14,780 bases of DNA from an uncultured Lachnospiraceae bacterium (GCA_910587305.1 CAJUKV010000066.1:1-14780), one strand, 5' to 3'. Counted from the first letter of the stretch, positions 1 to 7,483 are shown. Program-made: numbers and translations. Notes: generated by a model not told the origin, from the letters alone.

Positions 1-66
1 GCTATTTTTTAGTCTTTATTGCGCCGGAAACGGATAGGTGTAAGCTATCGTATCGGCTCCCTTGTT
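1..66 (-). other. Untranslated leader leaving the left edge, with hairpin
   Basis: This is the region expected to be transcribed from the promoter at 73-101, running out of the window. Read on the minus strand it can fold: GCCG pairs with CGGC as an outer stem, and ACGATAG pairs with CTATCCGT (one bulged C) around the loop CTTACAC. No start codon with a ribosome site is visible, so it is either the start of a longer 5' leader or of a non-coding RNA. I could not assign it to a known riboswitch or RNA family, and most of it lies outside the window. Confidence 0.3.
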
Positions 67-72
67 AAGCAT

Positions 73-101
73 ATTATAGCCAATATATATCAATCTGTCA
101 A
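73..101 (-). promoter_or_regulatory. Perfect consensus sigma-A promoter
   Basis: On the minus strand TTGACA (96-101) is followed after exactly 17 bases by TATAAT (73-78), an exact match to the housekeeping consensus in both boxes and spacing. It starts just after the terminator of the histidine kinase gene and drives transcription leftwards, out of the window. The expected start is near position 66. The target gene cannot be seen. Confidence 0.75.
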
Positions 102-105
102 ACAG

Positions 106-167
106 AAAAACCGCCCTGATATTACCGGAACCACAGCGGCACTTTTCACAGCTCAGAACATCAGGGC
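106..167 (-). terminator. Probable intrinsic terminator of the two-component operon
   Basis: On the minus strand GCCCTGAT (160-167, within the last kinase codons) pairs with ATCAGGGC (113-120), followed by GG and a run of five U. The loop is long, about 39 nt, which is unusual, so the call is moderate. The U-run abuts the -35 box of the next promoter. Confidence 0.5.
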
Positions 168-1412
168 AATCCGCACAAGCTCACGCAGTCCCCTCCTGCC
201 ATTATCAATTACAAGCTCTCCTTCCATCTTTTTCATGCAATAATCAGAAATAAACAATCCCAGCCCCGCGCCTTCGATGTTCTCCACATTGCTGCCCCGC
301 TTAAACTTTTCCTTTAAAAGAGGCAGCTCCGACTGATGAACGCCTCCCCCGTAATCCTCCATACATACCGTAAGGTACTTCCCCTCCAAAGATATCTCCA
401 CCTCTATTTCCGTGTCCGCATATTTGTAGGAATTGGCAAAAAGGTTGTCAAATACCTGTTGAAGACGAAGCTTATCCGCAAACAATAGGCACTCGGGAAC
501 GGCGGGCAGCTTTGCCCGGTGCAGGTAATCGGCATTTTCAAGTATTGTCAAGATTTCCTGGCTTTTCATTCCCGACGGCGTCACCGAAAGCTCCTGAAGT
601 TCTTCTAAAGCGGATGTAAACAAATTTGTAACCAGAGTATTAATCTGGTCGGCTTTCCTGATAATCTGTTCATAATTTCCCCTGCTTTTTTCATCCCCCG
701 CCAATGCCGCGCCCACCTCCGCGGCCGCCTTGATGCTTGCAACAGGGGTTTTGATATCGTGGGAGAGTTTTGCCACCAGCTCTCTTTTGTCGGCGTTTGC
801 TTTCGCTTCGGCTGTCCTTGCCCTCTTTAATTCGGAGCGCATAAGGTCAAAGCTTTCCGTAAACGCTCCGAATATATTCTGCCGGTCCATCTTAAGCGGA
901 ATATCCAGATTGCCTCCCGCTATGCGCTCCGCGAAGTTTTGCAGTCTTTGGAAAGGCTTCGCCACAGTACGGTTTATATAAAAGAAATAACCCGCGCAAA
1001 TAGCGCACTGCAGCAGCATTGCCGCTATGACAACCCAAATCACCGCTTTCTTTTCCTGCCTGAAAGCGGACGCGTCATAATTGTACAGGATAAGCTTCCC
1101 GACCGTTTTGCCGTCCACATTCACATCCAGAATCGTATCTTTGTGGTTGACAGCGGCGGTTATGCTCTCGCTTAACCCTTGTTTCGTTTGATATAAAACC
1201 CTTTCATCACCGCCAAGCACTACATAGTCAAAGGAGCTCTCGTTCCTGTGACTTTCAAGGTGATTCCAATCCTTCTGCACTGTCTGCACCACTTCATTGA
1301 CCGCCACCGTATCCTGCCGGTTATCCGGGAGGCGGACGGCAAACAAAAGCAGTATGGCAAACTCCGTCCCAAAGGCAAAAAACAGGCAGGCGAAAAAGAT
1401 TCTGTTTCTCAT
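153..1412 (-). CDS. Sensor histidine kinase (HAMP, HisKA, HATPase_c)
   Basis: Membrane sensor kinase of a two-component system; it autophosphorylates a histidine and passes the phosphate to the adjacent response regulator. Counting from the chosen start (419 aa): a membrane segment at about 5-27, an extracytoplasmic sensing loop of about 90 residues, a second membrane segment near 123-146, then HAMP. The H box KLSHDIKTPVAS has the phospho-acceptor His218. The N box DNLFANSYKYA (Asn323/Asn327), G1 box EDYGGG (Asp353) and G2 box GAGLGLFIS (381-389) are all intact. I chose the ATG at 1412 because it overlaps the regulator stop as ATGA and follows an AGAGGGG ribosome site; an in-frame ATG 12 codons upstream lacks this. 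The overlap implies translational coupling. The stimulus cannot be read from the sequence, since the sensing loop matches no domain I recognise. Confidence 0.93.
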   Translation of the reverse strand: MRNRIFFACLFFAFGTEFAILLLFAVRLPDNRQDTVAVNEVVQTVQKDWNHLESHRNESSFDYVVLGGDERVLYQTKQGLSESITAAVNHKDTILDVNVDGKTVGKLILYNYDASAFRQEKKAVIWVVIAAMLLQCAICAGYFFYINRTVAKPFQRLQNFAERIAGGNLDIPLKMDRQNIFGAFTESFDLMRSELKRARTAEAKANADKRELVAKLSHDIKTPVASIKAAAEVGAALAGDEKSRGNYEQIIRKADQINTLVTNLFTSALEELQELSVTPSGMKSQEILTILENADYLHRAKLPAVPECLLFADKLRLQQVFDNLFANSYKYADTEIEVEISLEGKYLTVCMEDYGGGVHQSELPLLKEKFKRGSNVENIEGAGLGLFISDYCMKKMEGELVIDNGRRGLRELVRIALMF

Positions 1413-2095
1413 TGGCCCGCCCCTCTGAACAAATACCCGTCTCCCCAAACCGTAATGATATACTCGGGACTCCCCGGTGTACGTTCAATTGCTTCCCGTA
1501 TTTTGCGGATATGGACGTTCAGTGTACCGTCGCTTGTATATTTGTCCTCCCACACCTTCTCAAACAGCTCCTTTTTTGAAATCATCTTTCCCGCATTCTG
1601 CATCAGATAAGCTAACAGCTTAAATTCAAGGGAGGTAAGCTTTACAGGGGTTTTGTCGACCCAAACCTGCCTTGCGTCAAAATCGACCTCCAATCGTCCG
1701 TCCCCATATTTTGTTTTGGCGTTCTCCTTTTTTCCATACCGCTTTAGCACCACTTTCACCTTCGCAAGCAAAACGCTCAGGGAATATGGCTTTTGAATAT
1801 AGTCGTCGCCGCCAATATTCAGGGCGATAATCTTATCGTCGTCGCTTGTCCGCGCTGAAATAAACAAAATGGGAATCTCCGTGCTCTCCCGCAGTTCTTT
1901 GCACAGGGCAAAGCCGCTTCCGTCTCCTAAGTTGATGTCCAGCAAAAGCAGCTCCGCCGCGTTTTCCCTGAAAAAATTCCGGCACTCCAACGCACTGTAT
2001 ACCACATCGGTCTTAACGCCAAAAAGATTGAAATATTCCGCAGTGCTGTCCGCCAGAAGCTTTTCGTCATCTATGATCAGGCAGTCGTATGTCAT
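1409..2095 (-). CDS. Response regulator, OmpR/PhoB family
   Basis: DNA-binding partner of the downstream kinase (228 aa). The receiver domain covers about residues 1-118, with the acidic pair Asp9/Asp10, phospho-acceptor Asp53 in LLLLDINLGDGSG, and Lys102 in the QKPYS motif. A winged-helix trans_reg_C domain follows at about 130-225, including the segment LTSLEFKLLAYLMQNAGK and the recognition-helix stretch TLNVHIRKIREAIE. Its stop TGA overlaps the kinase ATG. The start has a GAGGGGG ribosome site six bases upstream and a promoter just before it. The target genes are unknown; none of the neighbours shows an obvious recognition repeat, and I do not assign it to a named system. Confidence 0.95.
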   Translation of the reverse strand: MTYDCLIIDDEKLLADSTAEYFNLFGVKTDVVYSALECRNFFRENAAELLLLDINLGDGSGFALCKELRESTEIPILFISARTSDDDKIIALNIGGDDYIQKPYSLSVLLAKVKVVLKRYGKKENAKTKYGDGRLEVDFDARQVWVDKTPVKLTSLEFKLLAYLMQNAGKMISKKELFEKVWEDKYTSDGTLNVHIRKIREAIERTPGSPEYIITVWGDGYLFRGAGQ

Positions 2096-2118
2096 TTCCG
2101 TCCCCCTCTTCTAACTTC

Positions 2119-2147
2119 ATATTATATTTCATCTCCTATGAAGTCAA
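2119..2147 (-). promoter_or_regulatory. Promoter of the two-component operon
   Basis: On the minus strand TTGACT (2142-2147) is followed after 17 bases by TAATAT (2119-2124); an overlapping TATAAT (2121-2126) would have a 15-base spacer. The predicted leader to the regulator ATG is only about 20 nt. Confidence 0.6.
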
Positions 2148-2175
2148 TATCTTTAACCGCTATCAGCATTTCTCC

Positions 2176-2333
2176 GTAGCTATTCAGCCCAGGACTTTGA
2201 ATTTGCTGCAAAGTCCGTGAGAACGTATATATTCCGCCGAGAGTGAATACGACCAGAGGTCGTGGCCCTTCGCCGTAGGCGAACTTTTAATGGCCGTATT
2301 CAGTAACTATGAAGCCGTAGGCTGAATAGTTAC
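2176..2333. repeat. MITE-like structured repeat with terminal inverted repeats
   Basis: This 158-bp non-coding element fills most of the gap between the DHHW gene and the response regulator. Its ends form terminal inverted repeats (2176-2189 and 2320-2333, 13 of 14 matching). Inside are perfect hairpins: GGACTTTG/CAAAGTCC (2192-2199, 2209-2216), ACGACC/GGTCGT (2249-2254, 2258-2263), TTCGCC/GGCGAA (2269-2274, 2278-2283) and GTAACTAT/ATAGTTAC (2303-2310, 2326-2333). TGAATAC/GTATTCA (2244-2250, 2296-2302) closes a branched structure around the middle two. A partial copy in opposite orientation lies at 3568-3601. It is probably a mobile non-autonomous element, and may also terminate the DHHW transcript. 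The rest of the gap (2334-2431) shows nothing recognisable. Confidence 0.7.
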
Positions 2334-2431
2334 ATTTCTCCATTTCCCCAATCCGACATCATATATATCCCCGGGAAATCCCATTCCAATTAACCGGCGC
2401 CAGCGTCATACTTAATATCTTCCATCCAGCG

Positions 2432-3529
2432 TTATTTTAACGTATCGCTGTGGTTGAGCACCAGGGTACTGTACAGGAATAATACGTCGCAGTTTTCAAA
2501 ATCAATGAACTGCGTCAGATAATCCGGGTGGATGTAGCGGATGTCCGCCAGGGTTATCCGGGAGTAGCCTTCTATCAGCAGGGGGGCGATGGCGGAGCCA
2601 AAGGAATCCCGGAATATGACAAGTTTCCTGTCCGTCTCCGCGCCGGGATTGTCTATGGTGAGAAGGGAGAGGGAACCTGACAGAAACATTTCGTAAGGGT
2701 CTCGCCCAGCCGCCTTATCAAGGTCATAGACGGGGATCTCCCTGCCGTTCTGCCAGTCGTATACCCGGCAGTTCTCCATGCTTTCATTGGTCATGTAGCG
2801 CAGCTCGTCGGGCTTAAGGGGCAGCGCCGCCTGTCCGTGGTAGACTCCGTAAAAATCCTGCTTCAGCGTATGGACTTCATAATCCTGAGAGAGGGAAGCT
2901 CCCATAGCCTGCGCCAGTCGGTCCGCCACGTCCCCGATTCTCTCCTGCCGCCAGTGGGTGTCCGTCCTGTAATAATCATCCCTGTCAAGCAAATCCGATA
3001 TTGGGATATACTCGGCAAAATCCGTCAGATCCTTCATCCTGCTTTCAAACTCATGATAGTCCATAGAAAGACGCCCGCTTTCCTCTGCCAAAAAGCAGTT
3101 CTTATCCGGAATAACGGAAAAATAGACCTTATTTTCCTGTGTCAGATGTTTTTCACAGATTGCGCGAAACCGCCCGGCCGCGTGTGCAAGACTTGCCTCG
3201 TTCATAGGGTATTCCATGGATGAAATAAATCCGTCCCACACGTAAAGACCGTTGTTGTCCTGCCGGGAAAAAATATGAAGCGCCGTCAACGCTTTTATCC
3301 GCCGAAAAGTGGCCCGAAAGGGAAAAGTATCCGCCGCATATCCTTCAAAATCGGCCATAAAGCGTCCCCTCCACACATTCTCCGCCGACAGAGCGGGCAT
3401 TGTGGAAAGCATCCGCCGTTCGCTTTCAGAATACCGATTCTTCGGCATAAAAAAACACAGCAAAAGTCCTCCCGCAAGCAGCAACGCAAACATAGTACAA
3501 ACAACCCTGTCCTTCTTTTCCGCACTCAT
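2432..3529 (-). CDS. DHHW family protein, AlgX/AlgJ-like O-acetylation factor
   Basis: A 365-aa protein with one N-terminal membrane anchor (about 9-28) and an extracellular SGNH-hydrolase-like domain. The motif YYRTDTHW (187-193) carries the Asp190-x-His192 pair, and FRDSFGSA (306-313) carries a candidate nucleophile Ser309. This is the Asp-His plus Ser arrangement known for the alginate acetylation proteins AlgJ and AlgX, to which the DHHW family is related. It lies 113 bp downstream of an AlgI-like MBOAT gene and has a strong ribosome site (AAGGAGG, seven bases from ATG). By inference it transfers acetyl groups received from the MBOAT protein onto a surface polymer; the polymer is unknown and no glycosyltransferases are in view. 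The fold assignment rests on motifs only. Confidence 0.85.
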   Translation of the reverse strand: MSAEKKDRVVCTMFALLLAGGLLLCFFMPKNRYSESERRMLSTMPALSAENVWRGRFMADFEGYAADTFPFRATFRRIKALTALHIFSRQDNNGLYVWDGFISSMEYPMNEASLAHAAGRFRAICEKHLTQENKVYFSVIPDKNCFLAEESGRLSMDYHEFESRMKDLTDFAEYIPISDLLDRDDYYRTDTHWRQERIGDVADRLAQAMGASLSQDYEVHTLKQDFYGVYHGQAALPLKPDELRYMTNESMENCRVYDWQNGREIPVYDLDKAAGRDPYEMFLSGSLSLLTIDNPGAETDRKLVIFRDSFGSAIAPLLIEGYSRITLADIRYIHPDYLTQFIDFENCDVLFLYSTLVLNHSDTLK

Positions 3530-3567
3530 TTGCCAGCCTCCTTAAAAAACTGTTAAAAGTAAAAACC

Positions 3568-3601
3568 GCAGCAAGTGCAAAGTCCTGGGCTGAACTGTTA
3601 C
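3568..3601. repeat. Partial inverted copy of the 2176-2333 repeat end
   Basis: These 34 bp match the reverse complement of 2176-2209 at 29 of 34 positions, including an unbroken 17-base core. Only the terminal part is present: the partner arm of the first hairpin is missing. It sits between the MBOAT and DHHW genes, so two oppositely oriented copies flank the DHHW gene. Confidence 0.7.
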
Positions 3602-3642
3602 AGCTTAAAAGCACATTTAGCTACGGGATATTTTTCGGTTTT

Positions 3643-5040
3643 CTAAAATCGGAAATACAAAAACGGGTTAAAGGAACCGTCCACCAGATAAGCCGTCATA
3701 ATCAGCAAAACCCCTGCCAGCGCAAAAGGCTCCGCCAGATTCAAAATTTTTCCGCCCGCCGGATTTTCCGAAATCTTCCGGAAAAGGGCGCTGACGAAAG
3801 GCGTGGCCCCAATCCCTCCGGCCAGCAAAACGACTCCGAAGCTCCTAAGATAATAGACGGCCTCGGCCGAAACAAAGGGGATGCCTCCTGCCCCCACAAG
3901 ACCTGCCAGGTCTGAAACCACCTGTCCCATACTCTCGCCATGAAAGATTACAAAGCTTATCATCACCAGAAACAGCGTGTAGATATGAGACAAATAGCGG
4001 CTCCGCTCAAGCCTCTTTAAGAGCCACAGCTTTTCTATCATCAGAAAAAACGCAAAATAAAGCCCCCACAAAACAAAGTTCCAGGCCGCCCCGTGCCAGA
4101 AACCTGTCAGCATCCACACAACCAGAATATTCACAAGCTGCCTTCCCAGCCCCTTTCGGTTTCCCCCCAGCGGAATATAGACATAATCCCGAAACCAGGA
4201 TCCCAGGGAGATATGCCACCTGCGCCAGAACTCCGTGACGCTTGCGGAAATGTAAGGATAATTGAAGTTCTCCAAAAAACGGAATCCCAACACCCTGCCA
4301 AGGCCAATGGCCATATCGCTGTACCCGGAAAAGTCAAAATAAATATGCAGGGAAAAGGCAATCGCGTACATCCAGTAAAAAAGTACCGACTTTTCCTGCG
4401 ACGCCCTAAAAACGGCACACAGCTCCCCTAACTGATTTGCAAGCAAAATTTTCTTTCCCAGCCCTATGACAAAACGGCGTATCCCCAGGGCCGCCTCTTT
4501 CAAAGAATGCTCTCTTGCTCTCAGCTGCTCCGCGATATTGGAATAGCGCACAATAGGCCCAGCAATCAACTGGGGAAACATGGACACATAGGCCGCCAAA
4601 TGGATGGGATTGCGCTGTGCCTTCTCCCCCCGGTACACATCCGCCGTATAGCTGATGATCTGAAAAGTATAAAAGCTAATCCCTATAGGCAGAGCAAGTC
4701 CCGGAAGGGGAAGGGCAAGCCCGGCCGCCTTATTCAAATTTACAAGAAAAAAATCCGCATATTTAAAGCACAGCAAAAAAGAAAGGCTGACCGCCACGGA
4801 AATTGCGCAGAACGCTCCGCCCGCCTTCTTATCCCTGTATTTTTCCACCAAAAGACCGAATCCATATCCCAACAAAATGGAAAGCCCCATCAGCAGAACG
4901 TACTTTGGCTCCCCCCATCCGTAAAATACAAGACTTGTCAGGAGAAGAACCGTATTTTTAAGCCTCTTTGGGGATAAAAAATATAAAACAAGCGTCAGAG
5001 GCAGAAAATAATATAAAAATGTAAGACTTGAAAACAGCAT
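3643..5040 (-). CDS. MBOAT family O-acyltransferase, AlgI-like
   Basis: A 465-aa polytopic membrane protein with roughly ten or more hydrophobic segments. MBOAT signatures are clear: FDFSGYSDMAIGLG (235-248), FNYPYISASVTEFWRRWHISLG (259-280, His276) and LTGFWHGAAWNFVLWG (311-326) with the invariant His316, the presumed catalytic residue. AlgI, DltB and PatA-type members move an acyl group across the membrane to an extracellular acceptor enzyme. The neighbouring DHHW gene fits that acceptor role, so O-acetylation of an exported polysaccharide or cell-wall polymer is likely. No dltA, dltC or dltD neighbours are visible, so D-alanylation is less likely. The ribosome site is AGGAGA, nine bases from ATG. 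A 108-bp gap separates it from the upstream lipoprotein gene; nothing in that gap looks like a terminator, so co-transcription is probable. Confidence 0.93.
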   Translation of the reverse strand: MLFSSLTFLYYFLPLTLVLYFLSPKRLKNTVLLLTSLVFYGWGEPKYVLLMGLSILLGYGFGLLVEKYRDKKAGGAFCAISVAVSLSFLLCFKYADFFLVNLNKAAGLALPLPGLALPIGISFYTFQIISYTADVYRGEKAQRNPIHLAAYVSMFPQLIAGPIVRYSNIAEQLRAREHSLKEAALGIRRFVIGLGKKILLANQLGELCAVFRASQEKSVLFYWMYAIAFSLHIYFDFSGYSDMAIGLGRVLGFRFLENFNYPYISASVTEFWRRWHISLGSWFRDYVYIPLGGNRKGLGRQLVNILVVWMLTGFWHGAAWNFVLWGLYFAFFLMIEKLWLLKRLERSRYLSHIYTLFLVMISFVIFHGESMGQVVSDLAGLVGAGGIPFVSAEAVYYLRSFGVVLLAGGIGATPFVSALFRKISENPAGGKILNLAEPFALAGVLLIMTAYLVDGSFNPFLYFRF

Positions 5041-5148
5041 AACGATTTTCTCCTGATCTCAATAGGCGAAAATACCTCGCAAGAACCTTTCCCAAAGCGC
5101 TAAAACTGCATACTGTATCCGAAAAATTCCCATACTCTGACACAAATA

Positions 5149-5718
5149 TCAGGCAATAGGCGCTTCTATGGTTACCTGCGCGCCGTCAAGCGCCGAGAGC
5201 GCGTTCTTTTTAAAAATTTCCATAATCCCCGCCTCGCCGTAAGCGGTAATCACATACCTGCCGTCCACATTTATGATAACCAGCGTATCAGGCTGTCCGC
5301 ATATCCACTGCTTTGCAAGGATACAGGATTTCACCGAATCCGCGAAAGCGTCCATATCCGCGTCCTCCTTCAGACGGAAAGCTCCGCCGGTAAAGGTATT
5401 GGCGTTCATCATATGCACCATAGACGCCCCGTCCTCAATATTGGAAATCTGGTCTGAAGGAAGACCCAATACGTTTTCCAGTTCCTCCGTTTTGCTGATA
5501 TCGAACTTCCCCGGTCCATCCATCACCGCATTTTCCTGATCCCCGCCATACATAGAGAACAGCTCGTCCTCCCCGTAAGCCTCAACCACCTGACTTAATA
5601 CCGCAAGAGAATCCGTGTATTTGGACTCCCCTCCGGCCTGACTTTCCTGCTTCCCGCCGCAGCCAAACAGGGAAAAAACCATCGCCGTCGCCACCGCCAA
5701 CACTGCCAACTTTTTCAT
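5149..5718 (-). CDS. DUF4358-type lipoprotein
   Basis: A small secreted lipoprotein of 189 aa. The signal peptide MKKLAVLAVATAMVFSLFGC ends in a lipobox (LFGC) with acylated Cys20, then a Gly/Ser/Gln-rich linker and a mixed globular domain to the end. Length, lipobox and company (MBOAT and DHHW genes downstream) fit the DUF4358 family, which I recall as often encoded beside such genes in Clostridia; its molecular role is unknown. As first gene of the unit it has a textbook ribosome site (AAAGGAGG, eight bases from ATG) and a strong promoter about 75 bp upstream. It may act as an extracellular partner in polymer acetylation, which is inference from context only. Confidence 0.82.
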   Translation of the reverse strand: MKKLAVLAVATAMVFSLFGCGGKQESQAGGESKYTDSLAVLSQVVEAYGEDELFSMYGGDQENAVMDGPGKFDISKTEELENVLGLPSDQISNIEDGASMVHMMNANTFTGGAFRLKEDADMDAFADSVKSCILAKQWICGQPDTLVIINVDGRYVITAYGEAGIMEIFKKNALSALDGAQVTIEAPIA

Positions 5719-5760
5719 TGCTTTAGCCTCCTTTTTCCATAAAACCTGTTTTTAAAACCA

Positions 5761-5824
5761 TAAATCCAATAAAGGATGCGTCCCTTATTGGATTTATTAT
5801 ACACAATTTTCCACTATTTATCAA
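5761..5824 (-). promoter_or_regulatory. Promoter with overlapping inverted repeat (possible operator or 5' hairpin)
   Basis: On the minus strand TTGATA (5819-5824) is followed after 17 bases by TATAAT (5796-5801), a near-perfect housekeeping promoter for the lipoprotein-MBOAT-DHHW unit. An inverted repeat with perfect 12-bp arms (5761-5772 and 5785-5796) begins at the last base of the -10 box and covers the predicted start near 5789. Two more G-C pairs extend the stem with one bulged base. It could be a repressor site, or an RNA hairpin at the very 5' end of the message. Confidence 0.75.
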
Positions 5825-5832
5825 TTTGTTGT

Positions 5833-6001
5833 ACTTTTCTTCACACTAACCCCCATGTTGCCGCTCTGCGGCAACACAAATCTCGATGAAGAATGCCCGC
5901 CTTTCAAGGCATTCTTCTAAGTGTGAAGATAGCTTGTTTTGCAAGCTTTAAAAGTTCTTAGATGGCGTTTTTTGACATCTTAGAACTTTTCTTCACACTA
6001 A
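5833..6001. repeat. Multi-hairpin repeat element overlapping the MATE gene end
   Basis: A 17-base sequence (ACTTTTCTTCACACTAA) occurs as a direct repeat at 5833-5849 and 5985-6001, with an inverted partial copy (AGTGTGAAG) at 5920-5928. Between them lie GTTGCCGC/GCGGCAAC with a 3-nt loop (5857-5864, 5868-5875), GAAGAATGCC/GGCATTCTTC (5888-5897, 5908-5917), AGCTTG/CAAGCT (5931-5936, 5942-5947) and a long imperfect stem at 5950-5990. The design is that of a compound palindromic element inserted at the 3' end of the MATE gene. I have no family name for it. Confidence 0.65.
5950..5990 (-). terminator. Hairpin terminator of the MATE gene, stop codon in the stem
   Basis: Arms 5976-5990 and 5950-5964 pair over 15 bp with one mismatch and an 11-nt loop, and the 3' arm ends in CTTTT. 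The TAA stop of the MATE gene (5958-5960) lies in the 3' arm. It is part of the repeat element at 5833-6001. The U-run is short, so efficiency is uncertain. Confidence 0.5.
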
Positions 6002-7406
6002 TTCCATGCCGGCTTCTGAATTCCCCGATAGTTCTAAGCCCTTCATCCGACACCGGCTTTATCCATTTGCCGGAATACATATGACACTGCATAATGATGT
6101 ACCGCACAGGCTCGTCCACATAACACAGGGCAAATACCAGAAGGAAAGGGGCGTGGAACGCATAGTTGGCCAGATACACGCAGGGAAGCACCATCGCATA
6201 CATAAAAGTAATCTCCATCACGGAGCCGAAAGCCGCATCCCCCGCCGCCCGGTAAGTGTCGTTCTGCGTCCAGTTGCCCATCCTGACAAGCGCTGCCAGA
6301 CTGTAAATCAAAAGCATTCCTGTGCCTATCCGGTAAGATTCACCGCTAAGTCCCATGGCATGGAGCAGCGGGTTATGGACGGCAATCACCAAAAGACAGG
6401 CCGTTCCAATCAAAGCGCTGCACAGATATACCAGCCGCTTTGCCCTCTGAAACGCCACCTCGTGGTTTCCCGCTCCCACTTCTTTTCCCACCAGGACCGT
6501 GGCTGCATTGGAAAAGCCGCTGAAAAAGGCAATGACAAGTCCCTCCAGCGTCCGAAACACCGCCACGGCGGCAATTGCCCTCTCGCTCTGATGTCCTAAG
6601 ACAATATTGATCATCATATTTCCCACGCCAATCAGAACTTCATTGCAGATGATGGGAAAACATTTTTGCAGATACTGACGGACAAACTCCCGGTTCCACC
6701 GAAAATGTCTGGAAAATTCCAGCACATAGGGAATCCTTTTTTTCAGGACAAAGGCCAGCAGAATCACCAGATTTACCACTCCTGCCAGCACCGTGCCAAG
6801 GGCCGCCCCGCGCACACCCATTTTCGGCAGTCCAAACTTTCCGAAAATCAGCAGATAGTTAAAAAAACAATTGGCCGCCACCGAGGCAATCCCCCCATAA
6901 AGAGGGATCTTCACCTGCTCAATGGATCTGAGAAGGGCGCTTACGGCCATGGACAGAACCTGCAGGATGTAGGCAAAACCGACTATCCTTAAATAGGTAA
7001 TGCCAATCTGCTGAATTTCCGGTTTGTCCGTGTAAATATTCATGATAAAGCCGGGCGCTCCCAGCGCCAGAAAGCTAAAAACAATCCCCACCGTCATCAT
7101 AAAGGAAAGGGTGAGCCCAAAAGAGCGCGTAATGCCATCGTCGTTTTTTGCTCCCCAGTACTGTGCAAAAAACAGCATTCCGCCGCCCACAAATCCCCAA
7201 TAGCCGGCGAACATCAGGCTGGAGAACTGAGCGCAGAGCCCTACCGCTCCCACCGTCTGCTCCCCAAGAGAAGCCAGCATCATGGTATCCACCATACTGC
7301 CCGTGGTGGTCAGAAGATTTTGCAGCGCCACGGGCACCGCAATAATCGCAATATGCCGTATAAAATACTTCCAGTCAAATTTCTCCTGATTTTTCTGTGC
7401 TTTCAT
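5958..7406 (-). CDS. MATE family efflux transporter
   Basis: A 482-aa polytopic protein of the multidrug and toxic compound extrusion family, which exports cationic compounds or other small molecules using Na+ or H+ gradients. The usual two-bundle, 12-helix pattern is visible, with the opening helix PVALQNLLTTTGSMVDTMML, the FFAQYWGAKN segment, and the second-half repeat beginning near FPIICNEVLIGVGNMMINIVLG with FSGFSNAATVLVGKEVGAGN. Length is normal for the family. The C-terminal residues from about VKKSSKMSKNAI are encoded inside the hairpin repeat at 5833-6001, so the original C-terminus was probably replaced by repeat insertion; this tail follows the last helix and may not matter. The ribosome site is AAGGAA, ten bases from ATG. 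It appears to be a single-gene transcript. The substrate cannot be inferred. Confidence 0.92.
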   Translation of the reverse strand: MKAQKNQEKFDWKYFIRHIAIIAVPVALQNLLTTTGSMVDTMMLASLGEQTVGAVGLCAQFSSLMFAGYWGFVGGGMLFFAQYWGAKNDDGITRSFGLTLSFMMTVGIVFSFLALGAPGFIMNIYTDKPEIQQIGITYLRIVGFAYILQVLSMAVSALLRSIEQVKIPLYGGIASVAANCFFNYLLIFGKFGLPKMGVRGAALGTVLAGVVNLVILLAFVLKKRIPYVLEFSRHFRWNREFVRQYLQKCFPIICNEVLIGVGNMMINIVLGHQSERAIAAVAVFRTLEGLVIAFFSGFSNAATVLVGKEVGAGNHEVAFQRAKRLVYLCSALIGTACLLVIAVHNPLLHAMGLSGESYRIGTGMLLIYSLAALVRMGNWTQNDTYRAAGDAAFGSVMEITFMYAMVLPCVYLANYAFHAPFLLVFALCYVDEPVRYIIMQCHMYSGKWIKPVSDEGLRTIGEFRSRHGISVKKSSKMSKNAI

Positions 7407-7455
7407 TTTTCTTATGTTCCTTTTCCAAAACGATATGATATAGCATAATGCCTAT

Positions 7456-7483
7456 ATTCTATCATAAAGAATAAAAAGCACAA
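7456..7483 (-). promoter_or_regulatory. Probable promoter of the MATE gene
   Basis: On the minus strand TTGTGC (7478-7483), a 16-base spacer and TAGAAT (7456-7461) stand about 50 bp before the MATE start. The region is AT-rich and the -35 box is weak, so this is tentative. Confidence 0.4.

Noticed and set aside
1..66. Possible preQ1-I riboswitch (TAGCTTACACC and an A-rich tail ACTAAAAAATAGC)
   Set aside because: The order resembles the class, but the gap between the hairpin and the A-rich tail is far too long for the compact preQ1-I fold, and the rest is outside the window.
4093..4431. Several 70-200-residue plus-strand open frames opposite the MBOAT, MATE and lipoprotein genes
   Set aside because: They are antisense to well-supported genes, are Pro/His/Arg-rich as expected of such shadows, show no domains, and lack ribosome sites.
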